Positions 1 to 9,228 are shown, counted from the first letter of the stretch. The stretch: DNA of 64,000 nucleotides from an uncultured Rhodopila sp. (GCF_903944925.1 NZ_CAJATU010000170.1:1-64000); one strand, 5' to 3'. The notes: generated by a model not told the origin, from the sequence alone. Translations and numbers: made by a program.

Positions 1-125
1 GCCGGGCGGCCACCGCGCGGGCCGCGCTGCTGACTGAAAGCGCCAACCGGGTGCGGGCCGGCCAAACCGTGCCGCATCCGCGGCCGGGCGACCTGGACTG
101 GATGAAGCCGCCGGACAAGCGGTAA
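1..125 (+). CDS. C-terminal fragment of an unidentified protein (cut by window start)
   Basis: An open frame runs from the left edge to a TAA at 123-125 and encodes about 40 residues ending in WMKPPDKR. It has no internal stop and typical local codon use, so it is probably the tail of a gene whose start lies outside the window. The residue run is Ala/Arg-rich and then turns proline- and tryptophan-containing; I do not recognise a family. About 150 bp separate it from priA, and I see nothing clear in that gap. Confidence 0.45.
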   Translation, partial: RAATARAALLTESANRVRAGQTVPHPRPGDLDWMKPPDKR

Positions 126-275
126 CGCCGGGGCGGCATCGACGCCTCGCCGTGCCGGCTGGACCGGCGGCGTGGATGCCGACCGGCTGCGTAACCGGCG
201 AAGAATTTCATCCCAAGCCGCCCGTTTCCGGCTAAAGCACCTGGCCAGCAATCCCGACAGGCCCGGTCACCCAGC

Positions 276-2474
276 TTGACGTCTCCCCAAACCAGCCTCG
301 GACTGATTCCGGACCACCGCGTTCCGGTGCTGCTGCCCTACCCGTTCGCGGGACCCTTCGACTACCGCGTCCCCCCGGACCTCGACCCGCAACCCGGCGA
401 CATCGTCCTCGTACCGCTCAATCGCCGCGAGGAGATCGGCGTTGTCTGGGACGCGCCAGCCGGCGACCCGGTACCCGCGCACAAGCTGAAAGCCGTGGCG
501 GCCATCCTCGACACCCCGCCGATGAACGAGTCGATGCGCCGCTTCGTCGATTGGATCGCCGCCTACACCCTGAGCCCCCCGGGCGAGGTCATGGCGATGG
601 CGCTGCGAGTCGTATCCGCCGGCATCACCCGCCCCATCGTCCGCTACCGCCGGGCGGACCAGCTACCCGCCGTCCGCCTGACCCCGCCCCGCCAACGCGT
701 GCTCGACGCCCTGGCGCGGCAGGAGCCGCAAACCGCCACGGACCTGCTGAAACACGCGCAGGTCAGCACCGCCGTGCTGCGCGGCATGACCGAGGCCGCA
801 CTGCTGGTGACGGAACGCGCCGCCCCCGCCGCCCCGTTCCAGCCGCCCGATCCGGACTATCCCGGTCCGGCGCTGTCGCCGCAGCAGCAGGAGGTGGCGG
901 CCGCCTTGCGCGACTCCGTCGCCGCCCGCGCCTGGTCCGTCACCCTGCTCGACGGCGTCACCGGTTCCGGCAAGACCGAGGTCTACCTCGAAGCCGTCGC
1001 CGCCTGCCTGCGCGCCGGGCGGCAGGCCCTGGTGCTGCTGCCGGAGATCGCGCTGTCCTCGCAATGGACCGAGCGCTTCCAGCGCCGCTTCGGCGTCGCC
1101 CCCGCGGTGTGGCACTCCGACCTGCCGTCGCGCACCCGCAAGATCACCTGGCAGGCGGTGGCGCAGGGCAACGCCCCCGTCGTTGTCGGCGCCCGCTCGG
1201 CGCTGTTCCTGCCATTCCCCGACCTCGGGCTGGTGGTGGTGGATGAGGAGCACGAGGCGGCGTTCAAGCAGCAGGACGGCGTGGTCTACAACGCCCGCGA
1301 CATGGCGGTGGTGCGGGCGCGGCTGTCCGGCAGCCCGGCCGTGCTGGTCTCCGCCACGCCCAGCCTGGAGACGGTGGCGAACGTGGAGGCTGGCCGCTAC
1401 GCGCATCTGCGGCTGACCGCCCGGCACGCCGGGGCGTCGATGCCGAAGATCACGCTGGTCGATCTGCGCGAGACTCCGCCCGACCGCGGGCGCTTCCTGG
1501 CGCCACCGCTGATCCGGGCGGCGCAGGAGACGCTGGCGCGGGGGGAGCAGGCGATGCTGTTCCTCAATCGCCGCGGCTACGCCCCGCTGACCCTGTGCCG
1601 CGCCTGCGGCCACCGGATGCAGTGTCCGAACTGCACCGCCTGGCTGGTGGAGCACCGCACCCGCGGCGAACTGTTGTGCCACCATTGCGGCCACACCATC
1701 CCGATTCCGCCGGAATGCCCGCAGTGCAAGGTCAAGGACAGCCTGACCCCCGTCGGCCCCGGCATCGAGCGCATCACCGAGGAGGCCGCGCAGGTGTTCC
1801 CCGACGCCCGCCGCCTGATCATGGCGAGCGACACCATCGCCGGCCCGCACGCCGCCGCCGCCGCCGCGCATGCGATCGAGGCGCGCGAGGTGGACCTGAT
1901 CATCGGCACTCAGTTGGTGGCGAAGGGCTGGCACTTTCCGCATCTGACCTTCGTCGGCGTGGTGGACGCCGATCTGGGACTGGCCGGTGGGGAGTTGAGG
2001 GCGTCGGAGCGGACGGTGCAATTGCTGCATCAGGTCGCCGGCCGGGCCGGGCGGGCGGAGGCGCCGGGACATGTGATGCTGCAGACCTTCATCCCGGACC
2101 ACCCGGTGATGCAGGCGTTGTTGCAGGGCGACCTGGACGCGTTCATGGCCAGCGAGGCGGAGAGCCGGCGCGATGGCGAGTGGCCTCCGTACGGGCGGCT
2201 GGCGGCGGTGATCGTCAGCGCGGACACGGCGCTGATGGCGGATACGGTGGCGCGGGATCTCGGCTGGGCGGCGCCGCGCGGGGACGGGATCATGGTGCTG
2301 GGTCCGGCGCCGGCGCCAATGGCGCTGCTGCGCGGGCGGCACCGGCGGCGGCTGTTGTTGAAGGTGCGGCGGGACGTGGCGGTGCAGCCGATATTGCGGG
2401 CGTGGCTCGGGTCGGTGAAGGTGCCGGGCGGGGGCAGGGTGGATGTGGATGTGGACCCGATTTCGTTTTTGTAG
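276..2474 (+). CDS. priA: Primosomal protein N', replication restart helicase PriA
   Basis: PriA is the 3'-5' DNA helicase that recognises stalled forks and reloads the replisome. The 732-residue product has the family layout: an N-terminal DNA-binding part, a Walker A motif GVTGSGKTE at residues 227-235, a DEEH box at 323-326, and the zinc-binding insertion with eight cysteines at 441, 444, 450, 453, 468, 471, 481 and 484 between the two helicase lobes. Length matches the family. The start chosen is a TTG with no strong ribosome site, so the true start could lie slightly elsewhere. It stands alone on the plus strand; the next gene starts about 55 bp downstream and is functionally unrelated. 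Confidence 0.96.
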   Translation: MTSPQTSLGLIPDHRVPVLLPYPFAGPFDYRVPPDLDPQPGDIVLVPLNRREEIGVVWDAPAGDPVPAHKLKAVAAILDTPPMNESMRRFVDWIAAYTLSPPGEVMAMALRVVSAGITRPIVRYRRADQLPAVRLTPPRQRVLDALARQEPQTATDLLKHAQVSTAVLRGMTEAALLVTERAAPAAPFQPPDPDYPGPALSPQQQEVAAALRDSVAARAWSVTLLDGVTGSGKTEVYLEAVAACLRAGRQALVLLPEIALSSQWTERFQRRFGVAPAVWHSDLPSRTRKITWQAVAQGNAPVVVGARSALFLPFPDLGLVVVDEEHEAAFKQQDGVVYNARDMAVVRARLSGSPAVLVSATPSLETVANVEAGRYAHLRLTARHAGASMPKITLVDLRETPPDRGRFLAPPLIRAAQETLARGEQAMLFLNRRGYAPLTLCRACGHRMQCPNCTAWLVEHRTRGELLCHHCGHTIPIPPECPQCKVKDSLTPVGPGIERITEEAAQVFPDARRLIMASDTIAGPHAAAAAAHAIEAREVDLIIGTQLVAKGWHFPHLTFVGVVDADLGLAGGELRASERTVQLLHQVAGRAGRAEAPGHVMLQTFIPDHPVMQALLQGDLDAFMASEAESRRDGEWPPYGRLAAVIVSADTALMADTVARDLGWAAPRGDGIMVLGPAPAPMALLRGRHRRRLLLKVRRDVAVQPILRAWLGSVKVPGGGRVDVDVDPISFL

Positions 2475-2528
2475 GCTTGGCGGCGCACACTCATGCAAGT
2501 GCCGCCGCACGATGGATGGCCGGGGCGC

Positions 2529-3347
2529 ATGAACGACAGCAGTCCCTTTACGGCGGAGGTGGCCGCCTATTTTGACCGGCGGAGCGCGACCTATGACGCT
2601 GGCGACTTTCACCCCCGCTTGGCCGCGAGGCTTATCGAAGCAGCGGGGATCAAGGAAGGTCAAACCGTTCTCGACGTCGCAACCGGCACCGGGTTGGTTG
2701 CGATTGAGGCCGCGCGCCGCGTGGGTGCATCCGGCCGCGTGATCGGCTTGGATATTTCGCCCGGGATGCTGGCCCGGGCCCGCCGCAAGATCGACGATCT
2801 CGCTTTGCCGAATATTGAACTTCGGGAGGCGGACGCAGGCACGGCTGATATGCCGCCGGACGGATTTGACCTCATTCTTTGCTCGGCGGCATTGGTATTT
2901 ATGGCCGACATACCGGCAGTTCTTCGAGGGTGGCATAAGTTCTTGAAACCGGGCGGGTATGTCGGTTTCGATGCTCCAGCCGAGAACTCGACGGCGGCCG
3001 GCAGCACGCTGGCGCCACTCGCGTTTAGTCACGGTATTGCATCGGGGTACGCGCGCCTCTCAACCCCGGGAGCTTGCAGGGAAGTCCTTAACAATGCGGG
3101 GTTTGAAGTGGCGCATATCCACACTGAAATCATTACTCAGCGAATCATGCCGTTGAGTGAGATCGATGCCGCTTGGACTGGCATCATCAACCATCCCCTT
3201 TCACGTTCGCTGCTGGACTTGCCGCCGGAAGCACTTGCCCGGCTAAAGGAGGATTTCCGGGCGAACGTCGCCTCCCTGGCTACGCCGGAGGGGATAGTAG
3301 ACCGGAATATCATGCATATTGCCTTTGGCCGGAAGCCGACGCTTTGA
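2529..3347 (+). CDS. Class I SAM-dependent methyltransferase (UbiE/ArsM-like fold)
   Basis: The 272-residue product carries the glycine-rich SAM-binding motif VLDVATGTG near residues 47-55, an acidic residue after the second strand (GLDIS), and a post-I segment SAALVFM, all typical of Methyltransf_11/25 proteins. The substrate cannot be read from the sequence. An in-frame ATG exists at 2493, but the ATG at 2529 gives a normal N-terminus. Base composition looks slightly less GC-rich than priA upstream, which may hint at later acquisition. No partner genes are adjacent: panD downstream is convergent. Confidence 0.8.
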   Translation: MNDSSPFTAEVAAYFDRRSATYDAGDFHPRLAARLIEAAGIKEGQTVLDVATGTGLVAIEAARRVGASGRVIGLDISPGMLARARRKIDDLALPNIELREADAGTADMPPDGFDLILCSAALVFMADIPAVLRGWHKFLKPGGYVGFDAPAENSTAAGSTLAPLAFSHGIASGYARLSTPGACREVLNNAGFEVAHIHTEIITQRIMPLSEIDAAWTGIINHPLSRSLLDLPPEALARLKEDFRANVASLATPEGIVDRNIMHIAFGRKPTL

Positions 3348-3415
3348 GCTTGAAAACAACCCGGGAATTTCGCATCACCCACCAGGGCAGGTCCTGGCAA
3401 CGCCACCTTCACGGT

Positions 3416-3799
3416 TCAGGCGACACGCGCCGGCCCGGCGGTTTCCGGCGCCATCGCCGCAATCCGGTTCGCTTCATCGACCCGCACGACGATCGGCTGG
3501 TAGCCGGCGGGAACCTCGTCCATGTCGGTGAATGTGGTGATGATCACCAGATCGCCTTGCTTGATCAGATGGGCCGCCGCGCCGTTGGCACAGATGACGC
3601 CGCTTCCGGGCGGAGCCTCGATCGCATAGGTGGTCAGGCGGGTGCCACGGGTGACGTTCCAGACGTGGACTTCCTCGCTGTCGATGATATCGGCAGCCTG
3701 CATCAACAGGCGATCGATCGAGAAGCTGCCCTCGTAGTCCAGATCGGCGTGGGTCACCGTCGCCCGGTGGATCTTGCTCTTGAACATCCTGCGCCGCAT
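3416..3799 (-). CDS. panD: Aspartate 1-decarboxylase PanD
   Basis: PanD converts L-aspartate to beta-alanine for pantothenate and coenzyme A synthesis. It is made as an inactive proenzyme that cleaves itself before a serine to form a pyruvoyl group; that site is visible as YEGS followed by F about 25 residues in. The motifs THADL upstream and NGAAAHL in the second half are also typical. The 127-residue length fits the family. The ATG at 3799 was chosen because AAGAGG lies about 7 bp upstream. No other pantothenate gene is nearby. Confidence 0.95.
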   Translation of the reverse strand: MRRRMFKSKIHRATVTHADLDYEGSFSIDRLLMQAADIIDSEEVHVWNVTRGTRLTTYAIEAPPGSGVICANGAAAHLIKQGDLVIITTFTDMDEVPAGYQPIVVRVDEANRIAAMAPETAGPARVA

Positions 3800-3995
3800 C
3801 GTGGTCCTCTTATGAAAGCCGGTGTCGCGTTCGATCCGTCCCGCCCCCGTCATCGCCCGGGCGAGCCGCGTTGTCGCTACCATAACGGCAAGGCAGAGAC
3901 GTTGCCACCACGCGGCAGCAGCGCCGCCCGGTCGCCGCCGCCGTGGCGATCGGGACCTCGGCACACCCCGGAACCCTGCCGGATCGTCGAGGGCG

Positions 3996-4363
3996 CTACG
4001 CGTCGTTGACCACGCGTCTGATCTCAAGCCGCGGGGTGCCGAAGTTCAGCAACAGAAAAAGCCGGAGACCGCTTCCCTTCAGATCGTTGATGCACTGGGC
4101 CCGATGGACGGAGTCCAGTGCTGTGACCGCCTTGAGTTCGACCAGAACAGTCTTCTCGACCAGCAGGTCAGCCGAGTAGGCACCGACGACCACACCGTCA
4201 TAATGGACGGTGACGGGATGTTGCTGATCGACGATTAGGCCGGCCTTGCGCAGTTCATGCGCCAAAGCATTTTCGTAGACCTTCTCAAGAAAGCCAACCC
4301 CCCGGTGTGTTCGAGACACCGGGCAATCACAAACCGGAAGCTCCTTGCCCGGGCCAAATTCAT
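3996..4363 (-). pseudogene. GxxExxY protein, probably frameshifted near its N-terminus
   Basis: The C-terminal two thirds read as a GxxExxY-family protein (PD-(D/E)XK-like fold, function poorly known): GFLEKVYENAL, then ADLLVEKTVLVELKA and a C-terminal LLNFG. The usual N-terminal segment that precedes the GF motif is not in this frame; the neighbouring frame instead reads FVIARCLEHTG, which resembles the expected sequence, and joins at a run of six G (4298-4303 on the plus strand). A one-base change in that homopolymer would reunite them. It is either a decaying gene or a sequencing slip. Start 4363 is the ATG of the alternate frame; reading the downstream frame alone gives an ATG at 4370. 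Confidence 0.6.
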
Positions 4364-4414
4364 CGGCCATCCGCGTCTGTCAAACCATCACCCACCCGGC
4401 AGATTGCCCAAGCC

Positions 4415-5164
4415 TCACAACCCCCGCTCCAAAGCCGCCACATACCCCCGGTTCCACGTTGGCGACAGATGCACCTCGTTCATCACCACATGCGGCGGCA
4501 GGCAGGCGATATACCGGATGAGACTGCCGCAATCCGCCGGCTGCACCATCCGCGCCCGGTCCTCCGCGCTGACGGCCGTCGGCCGCTTGTCCAGTATCGG
4601 CGTCGAAACCTCGCCCGGCAGGAACACCGTGGAGCGAATGCCGTGAATGCATTCCTGCATGTTCAGCCCATGGCTCATCGCCACGATCCCATGCTTGGCG
4701 ATCGTATAGATCGGCCCGCTGAGGTTGCCGATGAAGCGTCCCGCGATCGAGGCGGTATGGATCAGCAGGCCGTCCTTCTGCGCCCGCATGAACGGCAGAG
4801 CAACGGTCACGCAATACAGCGCACCGTTCAGGTTGCCCTTGAGAACCGTATCGATCCCCTCCGGCGTCAACTGGCTCCAGTGCCGCTCGACGATGTTCAG
4901 CCCGGCATTGTTCACCAGGATGTCCAGCCGCCCGAGGATCGAGCGGATATAGTCGCCGACGCGCTGCACCTGCGCGGCATCCGTCAGATCCGCCGGCTGC
5001 ACGTGCCTGCTGCCGATGCGGTGCGCCACGGCCTCCAGAGGCTCGCGGCGCCGCCCGGTCAGCACGACGGTCGCGCCGGCCGCCGCCAAAGCTACGGCCG
5101 CGGCCTCGCCAATGCCCGATCCGGCACCGGTCACCCAGGCGATTTTGCCCGCCAGACTTGTCAT
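4415..5164 (-). CDS. Short-chain dehydrogenase/reductase (SDR) family oxidoreductase
   Basis: A classical 249-residue SDR using NAD(P)H on an unknown alcohol or carbonyl substrate. The Rossmann motif TGAGSGIG is at 12-19, NNAG at 85-88, and the catalytic triad Ser139, Tyr153, Lys157 is complete. The basic GRRRE after the second strand suggests a preference for NADP(H). It is transcribed away from the lyase gene at 5288; the 123-bp divergent spacer must hold both promoters. Confidence 0.88.
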   Translation of the reverse strand: MTSLAGKIAWVTGAGSGIGEAAAVALAAAGATVVLTGRRREPLEAVAHRIGSRHVQPADLTDAAQVQRVGDYIRSILGRLDILVNNAGLNIVERHWSQLTPEGIDTVLKGNLNGALYCVTVALPFMRAQKDGLLIHTASIAGRFIGNLSGPIYTIAKHGIVAMSHGLNMQECIHGIRSTVFLPGEVSTPILDKRPTAVSAEDRARMVQPADCGSLIRYIACLPPHVVMNEVHLSPTWNRGYVAALERGL

Positions 5165-5287
5165 GTTTCGTTCCCCTCCCTACTTCGGAACGGTCAGTTA
5201 AGCACAACCTGCACGGGCGGAAAACGCTGCCGATTCGAACGGAGGGTGTTCGAGTAACTGCCGCCGGCCGCAGCAAAGGACCACCGC

Positions 5288-6688
5288 ATGCCCGTCAATC
5301 CCGCCGACAGCCCGATCCTCGGCACGCTCTACGGCAGCGATGCGATGCGCGCGGTGTTCGACGAGTCCGCCTATTTCCAGCGCATGCTCGATGTCGAGGC
5401 TGCGCTTGCCCGCGTTCAGGGCCGCATGGGCATCATCCCGGCCGATGCCGCCGAGGCCATCGCCGCCGCGGCGAACGTCGAGAACCTTCATACCGAGGCT
5501 CTCGCCGCCAGCGCCCGCACCGTCGGCTACCCGGTCGTCGGCCTCGTCGCCGAACTGTCCAAAGCCGCGGGAGACGCCGGCGCCTGGACCCATTGGGGCG
5601 CCACCACCCAGGATATCATGGACACCGCCACCGTGCTGCAGGTGCGCGATGGCCTCGCCCTGATCGACTCGGAGCTGCGCGCCATCCTCATCGCGCTTGT
5701 GGCGCAGGCCGATCGGCATCGCCATACCGTCATGGCGGGCCGCACCCATCTGCAGCAGGCGCTGCCGACGACCTTCGGCCTGAAATGCGCCGTCTGGGCG
5801 ATGCCGCACATCGCTCATCTGGAGCGCCTGGAGCAGCTTCGTCCGCGGGTGCTGGTCGTGGAGTTCGGCGGGGCCGCCGGCACGCTGGCCTCGCTCGGCG
5901 ATCAGGGCATCGTCGTGCTGGAAGCGCTGGCGGCGGAACTCGGCCTCGGCGCGCCGCCGGCCCCCTGGCACGTCTGCCGCGACGCGCTGGCGGAAACCGT
6001 AAGCCTGCTGGGCCTGATCTGCGGCAGCCTGGCGAAGCTCGCCACCGACGTCATCCTGCTGGCGCAGACGGAAGTCGGCGAGGCCGCCGAACCCTACACG
6101 GCCGGCCGCGGCGCGTCCTCGACCATGCCGCAGAAGCGCAACCCGATCGCCTCGGAATACATCCTGGCGGCGGCGCGGCTGGTGCAGGGGCTGGTGCCGG
6201 TGATGCAGGGCGCCATGGCGCAGGACCATGAGCGCGCCACCGGCCCCTGGCAGGCTGAGGCGCTGGTGCTGCCGCAGGCTTTCCTGTTGACCCACGGCGC
6301 GCTGCTGCACGCCCGGCAGGTGGCCGAAGGATTGGTCGTGGACGCAGGCCGGATGCGCGCCAACCTCGGCATCACGCACGGCCTGATCGTTTCTGAAGCA
6401 GTCATGATGGGCCTCGCCCCGCTTATCGGCCGGGGCGAAGCCCATCATGTGGTCAAACACGGCTGCGATGTTGCGTTGAAAGAAACGATTCCGCTGGCCG
6501 ATGCGCTGGCCAGGGATGATGTCGTTGCGTCCCGGCTCGACCGGGGCGCCATCGACAGGCTGGTCGAACCGGCGGCTTACCTCGGCAGCACGCAAGCATT
6601 CATCGACCGCGTCGTCGCGGCCGCCGGATCGGCGATGCGCCGTCCGGCGGCCGTTGGTGATCAGACGAAGTTGGAGCTCGACAGATGA
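5288..6688 (+). CDS. Fumarase/aspartase superfamily lyase, PcaB-like (3-carboxy-cis,cis-muconate cycloisomerase) or adenylosuccinate-lyase-like
   Basis: The 466-residue protein has the superfamily signature GRGASSTMPQKRNP around residues 277-290, the THWGATTQD segment near 101-109 and the GRTHLQQALP segment near 152-161, as in the PcaB/PurB branch. Alternatives are a housekeeping adenylosuccinate lyase or an accessory lyase. The Gly-rich spacing and short C-terminus favour the PcaB-like group, where reactions range from carboxymuconate cycloisomerisation to beta-elimination. No protocatechuate genes are adjacent. The 3' end overlaps the convergent beta-roll gene by 28 bp. Confidence 0.75.
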   Translation: MPVNPADSPILGTLYGSDAMRAVFDESAYFQRMLDVEAALARVQGRMGIIPADAAEAIAAAANVENLHTEALAASARTVGYPVVGLVAELSKAAGDAGAWTHWGATTQDIMDTATVLQVRDGLALIDSELRAILIALVAQADRHRHTVMAGRTHLQQALPTTFGLKCAVWAMPHIAHLERLEQLRPRVLVVEFGGAAGTLASLGDQGIVVLEALAAELGLGAPPAPWHVCRDALAETVSLLGLICGSLAKLATDVILLAQTEVGEAAEPYTAGRGASSTMPQKRNPIASEYILAAARLVQGLVPVMQGAMAQDHERATGPWQAEALVLPQAFLLTHGALLHARQVAEGLVVDAGRMRANLGITHGLIVSEAVMMGLAPLIGRGEAHHVVKHGCDVALKETIPLADALARDDVVASRLDRGAIDRLVEPAAYLGSTQAFIDRVVAAAGSAMRRPAAVGDQTKLELDR

Positions 6689-7896
6689 GTCACATTCTCG
6701 AAGGTGATCTTTGTCTGATCCGACAGCGTGACGCTGACCGCTCCGCCGGAGGTGGTCTGGGAGGCGAGGGCGGCGGCACCCTCCGTGCTGGCGTAGCCGA
6801 GCAGTTGGATGTGGATGTCCGCCGCCGAGGCATCGGTGAACCCGGCCACCACGTCGTGGCCGCCGGCCTGGCCCTGGATGAAGGCGAACACGTTGCTGCT
6901 GTTGGGATCCGCGCTGATCGTTGCGTGGCCAGTGCCGCCGATGAAGGTGTCGGCGCCGGTGCCGCCGAAGATCGAATCGTTGCCGGACCCGGCGGACAGG
7001 CTATCATTACCGGACGAGAACGTCGCCGACAGCGTTTCGTTGCCGCTTCCGGCGATCAGCACCTGGGCGGTGGCGCCCTGCGCATAGAGCTTGTCGCCGC
7101 TGCCGCCGCCCACCAGGGTTGCCGCCGCGCCGGCCCCGGCCTCGAGGTCGTTGTGCCCGGCGGTGCCGCCATGCACCACCTGGGTGCCGCTGCCGCCCCA
7201 GAACGTGTCGCTGCCCGTGCCGCCGATAATGGTCGCGCCGCCGCTGCCGCCGACAAACAGCAAAGCGCCGCTGCCGCCCTGGTAATAGTCGCTGCCGCCG
7301 CCCGATGCATCGACCGTTACGTCGCCGCTGCCTGCCTGGATGTTGTCGTCTCCGGTCGAGGTGACCCAGTCCTTGCCGCTGCCCAATTGGATGGAATTGG
7401 TGCCGCCGCCGGCCGCGATCGTGGTGTTGCCGGAGCCCTGGTCGTAAATCGCGTCGTTGCCGAGGCCGGTGTTGAGCGACCAGTTGTCCGGCCCGTTGAC
7501 GTGCAGCGTGTTGTTGCCGCCGCCGGCCGCGACGGTGCCCGATCCGCCGGTGGCGCTGAAGGTCAGGTTGGTATTTTCATCCGACAGGATCGTCTGGCCG
7601 GTGGCGCCGCTGTTGCTGAAAACCACGGCATTGCCGGACCCGGCGATATTGATGTTGTCCGAGGTATAACCCGGTGCCAGCGTCACCAGCCCGGCCACGG
7701 TCTGTATATAGGCTCCGCTGAGGGCCCCGGCTGGCAGCGGCGGCGGTGTTCCGTCGGTCGTCGTAACGATCGTGCCGGCCGTCACGCCGGCGTTGATCTG
7801 CGAAGCAATCTGCTTCGCCAGCGCATAGTTCGCCGCCGTATCGTACGTGATGCTGACCGACTGTGTGCCGCTTCCGTTGATGGTGACTGATGCCAT
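6661..7896 (-). CDS. RTX-like beta-roll (hemolysin-type calcium-binding repeat) protein, probably secreted
   Basis: The 411-residue product is Gly/Ser/Thr/Asn-rich and very poor in Cys, Lys and Arg. From about residue 115 to 340 it carries nonapeptide-like repeats of the GGxGxDxx class (for example GGTGSDTFWGG, GSGNDSIFGG, GGTGADTFIGG), which build calcium-binding beta-rolls. The C-terminus has hydrophobic strands and ends SSSNFV, compatible with an uncleaved type I secretion signal. No signal peptide is visible. TTGGAGG lies about 8 bp before the ATG at 7896. No ABC/HlyD/TolC exporter genes are in the window. Many repeats are degenerate, so calcium binding may be partial. Function is unknown: adhesin, surface layer or biofilm roles are possible. 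Confidence 0.8.
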   Translation of the reverse strand: MASVTINGSGTQSVSITYDTAANYALAKQIASQINAGVTAGTIVTTTDGTPPPLPAGALSGAYIQTVAGLVTLAPGYTSDNINIAGSGNAVVFSNSGATGQTILSDENTNLTFSATGGSGTVAAGGGNNTLHVNGPDNWSLNTGLGNDAIYDQGSGNTTIAAGGGTNSIQLGSGKDWVTSTGDDNIQAGSGDVTVDASGGGSDYYQGGSGALLFVGGSGGATIIGGTGSDTFWGGSGTQVVHGGTAGHNDLEAGAGAAATLVGGGSGDKLYAQGATAQVLIAGSGNETLSATFSSGNDSLSAGSGNDSIFGGTGADTFIGGTGHATISADPNSSNVFAFIQGQAGGHDVVAGFTDASAADIHIQLLGYASTEGAAALASQTTSGGAVSVTLSDQTKITFENVTHLSSSNFV

Positions 7897-8309
7897 GTCT
7901 CATGCCTCCAAGGATATGCCCGCGGATGCGTGCTGCCGGCATCGTGGCTCGCACGGGGATGTGTTTCCAGCCATGCAATGTTTCAGTTGCTGCCGGTCGA
8001 CGTATCATTCCTGTAGCGCAGCGTTTAGTCCGACCGGGCAAGTCGGGCATTGATATTCGAAACTATTGTCGCAGTGTCACTTACATTCTTAGATCAACAC
8101 AAAATCGTGCGGGAAGGGGCTTTCACGATTTCGACTGGCAATATTTATGCGATCAAGCGCCGCGGACGGTGACGATTTATGGCGGGCTGTGCCGGAGGAA
8201 ATATCCCGCAACATTCGGTAGTCCCGAAAAAGAGACCGACATGCAATGCTATCACGGGAACGTGATATTTGTTGCAAGTGAATAGGGTCCGCGAGGCCGC
8301 CCTTTGGCA
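7897..8309. other. Gene-free spacer upstream of the beta-roll gene
   Basis: About 410 bp without a supportable gene. Composition falls well below the surrounding GC level around 8040-8280, with runs such as ACTATTGTCGC and CAACACAAAATC, so it probably contains the promoter of the minus-strand beta-roll gene and possibly regulatory sites. I see no tRNA and no recognisable riboswitch; open frames here are short and lack codon bias. Confidence 0.4.
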
Positions 8310-8333
8310 GCGGCGGCACGTCCGTGCCGCCGC
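8310..8333 (-). terminator. GC-rich hairpin downstream of dgoK
   Basis: A perfect 10-bp stem (GCGGCGGCAC paired with GTGCCGCCGC, loop GTCC) lies 11 bp past the dgoK stop codon. No clear U-run follows on the minus strand, so it may be a weak or Rho-assisted terminator or a transcript stabiliser. Confidence 0.45.
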
Positions 8334-8343
8334 CAACCCGGCT

Positions 8344-9228
8344 TCAGCCCCAGTCGGCGTGGTCCGCAATCAGGGCCAGGCCGCGCGCCGCTGCCTCGCC
8401 GTCATGCCGTTCGGCATAGCCGCCGCACCCGGCAATGGCGCGGGCATACAGCGCCGTCAGGTCCGGCGCGCCGATGACCTGGACGATCGCGCCCGGCGAT
8501 CGGGCCATGGCCGCGCGGACCTCATGCCCGATCAGGATCCCCGACAGATAGGCCGGCGACTCCGTCTCCTGCAGCCGATCGGCCAGGGTCAGGGCGCGGA
8601 CGCCGAACAGGTGGTGCAGCAGCCCGCCCGCATCGGCCGAGCGGGCGATGCCCGCTTCGAACGGGGCGCCGCCGGCGGGGCCGTCGCGCATCATCCGCCC
8701 GAGGATGGTATGGCCGCGCAGCGCGGCGAAGATCTCACCGGTCATGTGGGTGGTGAAGCCGGTGATGCGGCCACCCTCCACCCGCACCCACTTGGAGTGG
8801 GTGCCGGGCAGGCAGGCGATACCGCCATCGCGCAGCAGCGCCGGCACGCCCATCACCTGCGCCTCTTCGCCGCGCATGACCTCGGCGACACCCGATTCGT
8901 CGGTGCCGCACAGGCCGGGCACCAGCTTCACCTTCGCCCAGTCGAAGCCGATATCCACCAGCGCGGCGGCCAGTTCCGCCGGACCGGCGGGGCAGGGGAG
9001 GTAGGGCGCCTCTTTCCAGCCCTGGCGGCTGCCGATCATGCCGGAGAGCAGGACCCTGTCTTCGCCGAGGGCGAGCCAGGGGCCGATTTCGTCGCGCAGG
9101 GTGTCGCCGAAGCGGCCATCCGGCACGTTCATGATGCCGCGGGCGCTCCCGCGGCGGTCACGGATGCTACCGTCGCGCCCGACCCGGAAAGCGCGGAAAC
9201 TGGTCGTGCCCCAATCCACACCGATCAT
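8344..9228 (-). CDS. dgoK: 2-dehydro-3-deoxygalactonokinase DgoK
   Basis: DgoK phosphorylates 2-keto-3-deoxygalactonate with ATP in the De Ley-Doudoroff galactonate route. The 294-residue product shows the family's phosphate-binding start IGVDWGTTSFRAF, the central LSGMIGSRQGW, and GTHSKW. The ATG at 9228 was chosen over an upstream in-frame ATG (9258) because GGAGG sits about 9 bp before it. The usual partners (dgoA aldolase, dgoD dehydratase, transporter) are absent, so either it serves a dispersed pathway or its sugar-acid specificity differs. Confidence 0.9.
   Translation of the reverse strand: MIGVDWGTTSFRAFRVGRDGSIRDRRGSARGIMNVPDGRFGDTLRDEIGPWLALGEDRVLLSGMIGSRQGWKEAPYLPCPAGPAELAAALVDIGFDWAKVKLVPGLCGTDESGVAEVMRGEEAQVMGVPALLRDGGIACLPGTHSKWVRVEGGRITGFTTHMTGEIFAALRGHTILGRMMRDGPAGGAPFEAGIARSADAGGLLHHLFGVRALTLADRLQETESPAYLSGILIGHEVRAAMARSPGAIVQVIGAPDLTALYARAIAGCGGYAERHDGEAAARGLALIADHADWG

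Noticed and set aside
663-3032. Very long open frame on the minus strand opposite priA (over 780 codons)
   Set aside because: Product is Arg/His/Gln/Gly-rich low-complexity without any domain, as expected for an antisense shadow of a GC-rich gene; priA is certain.
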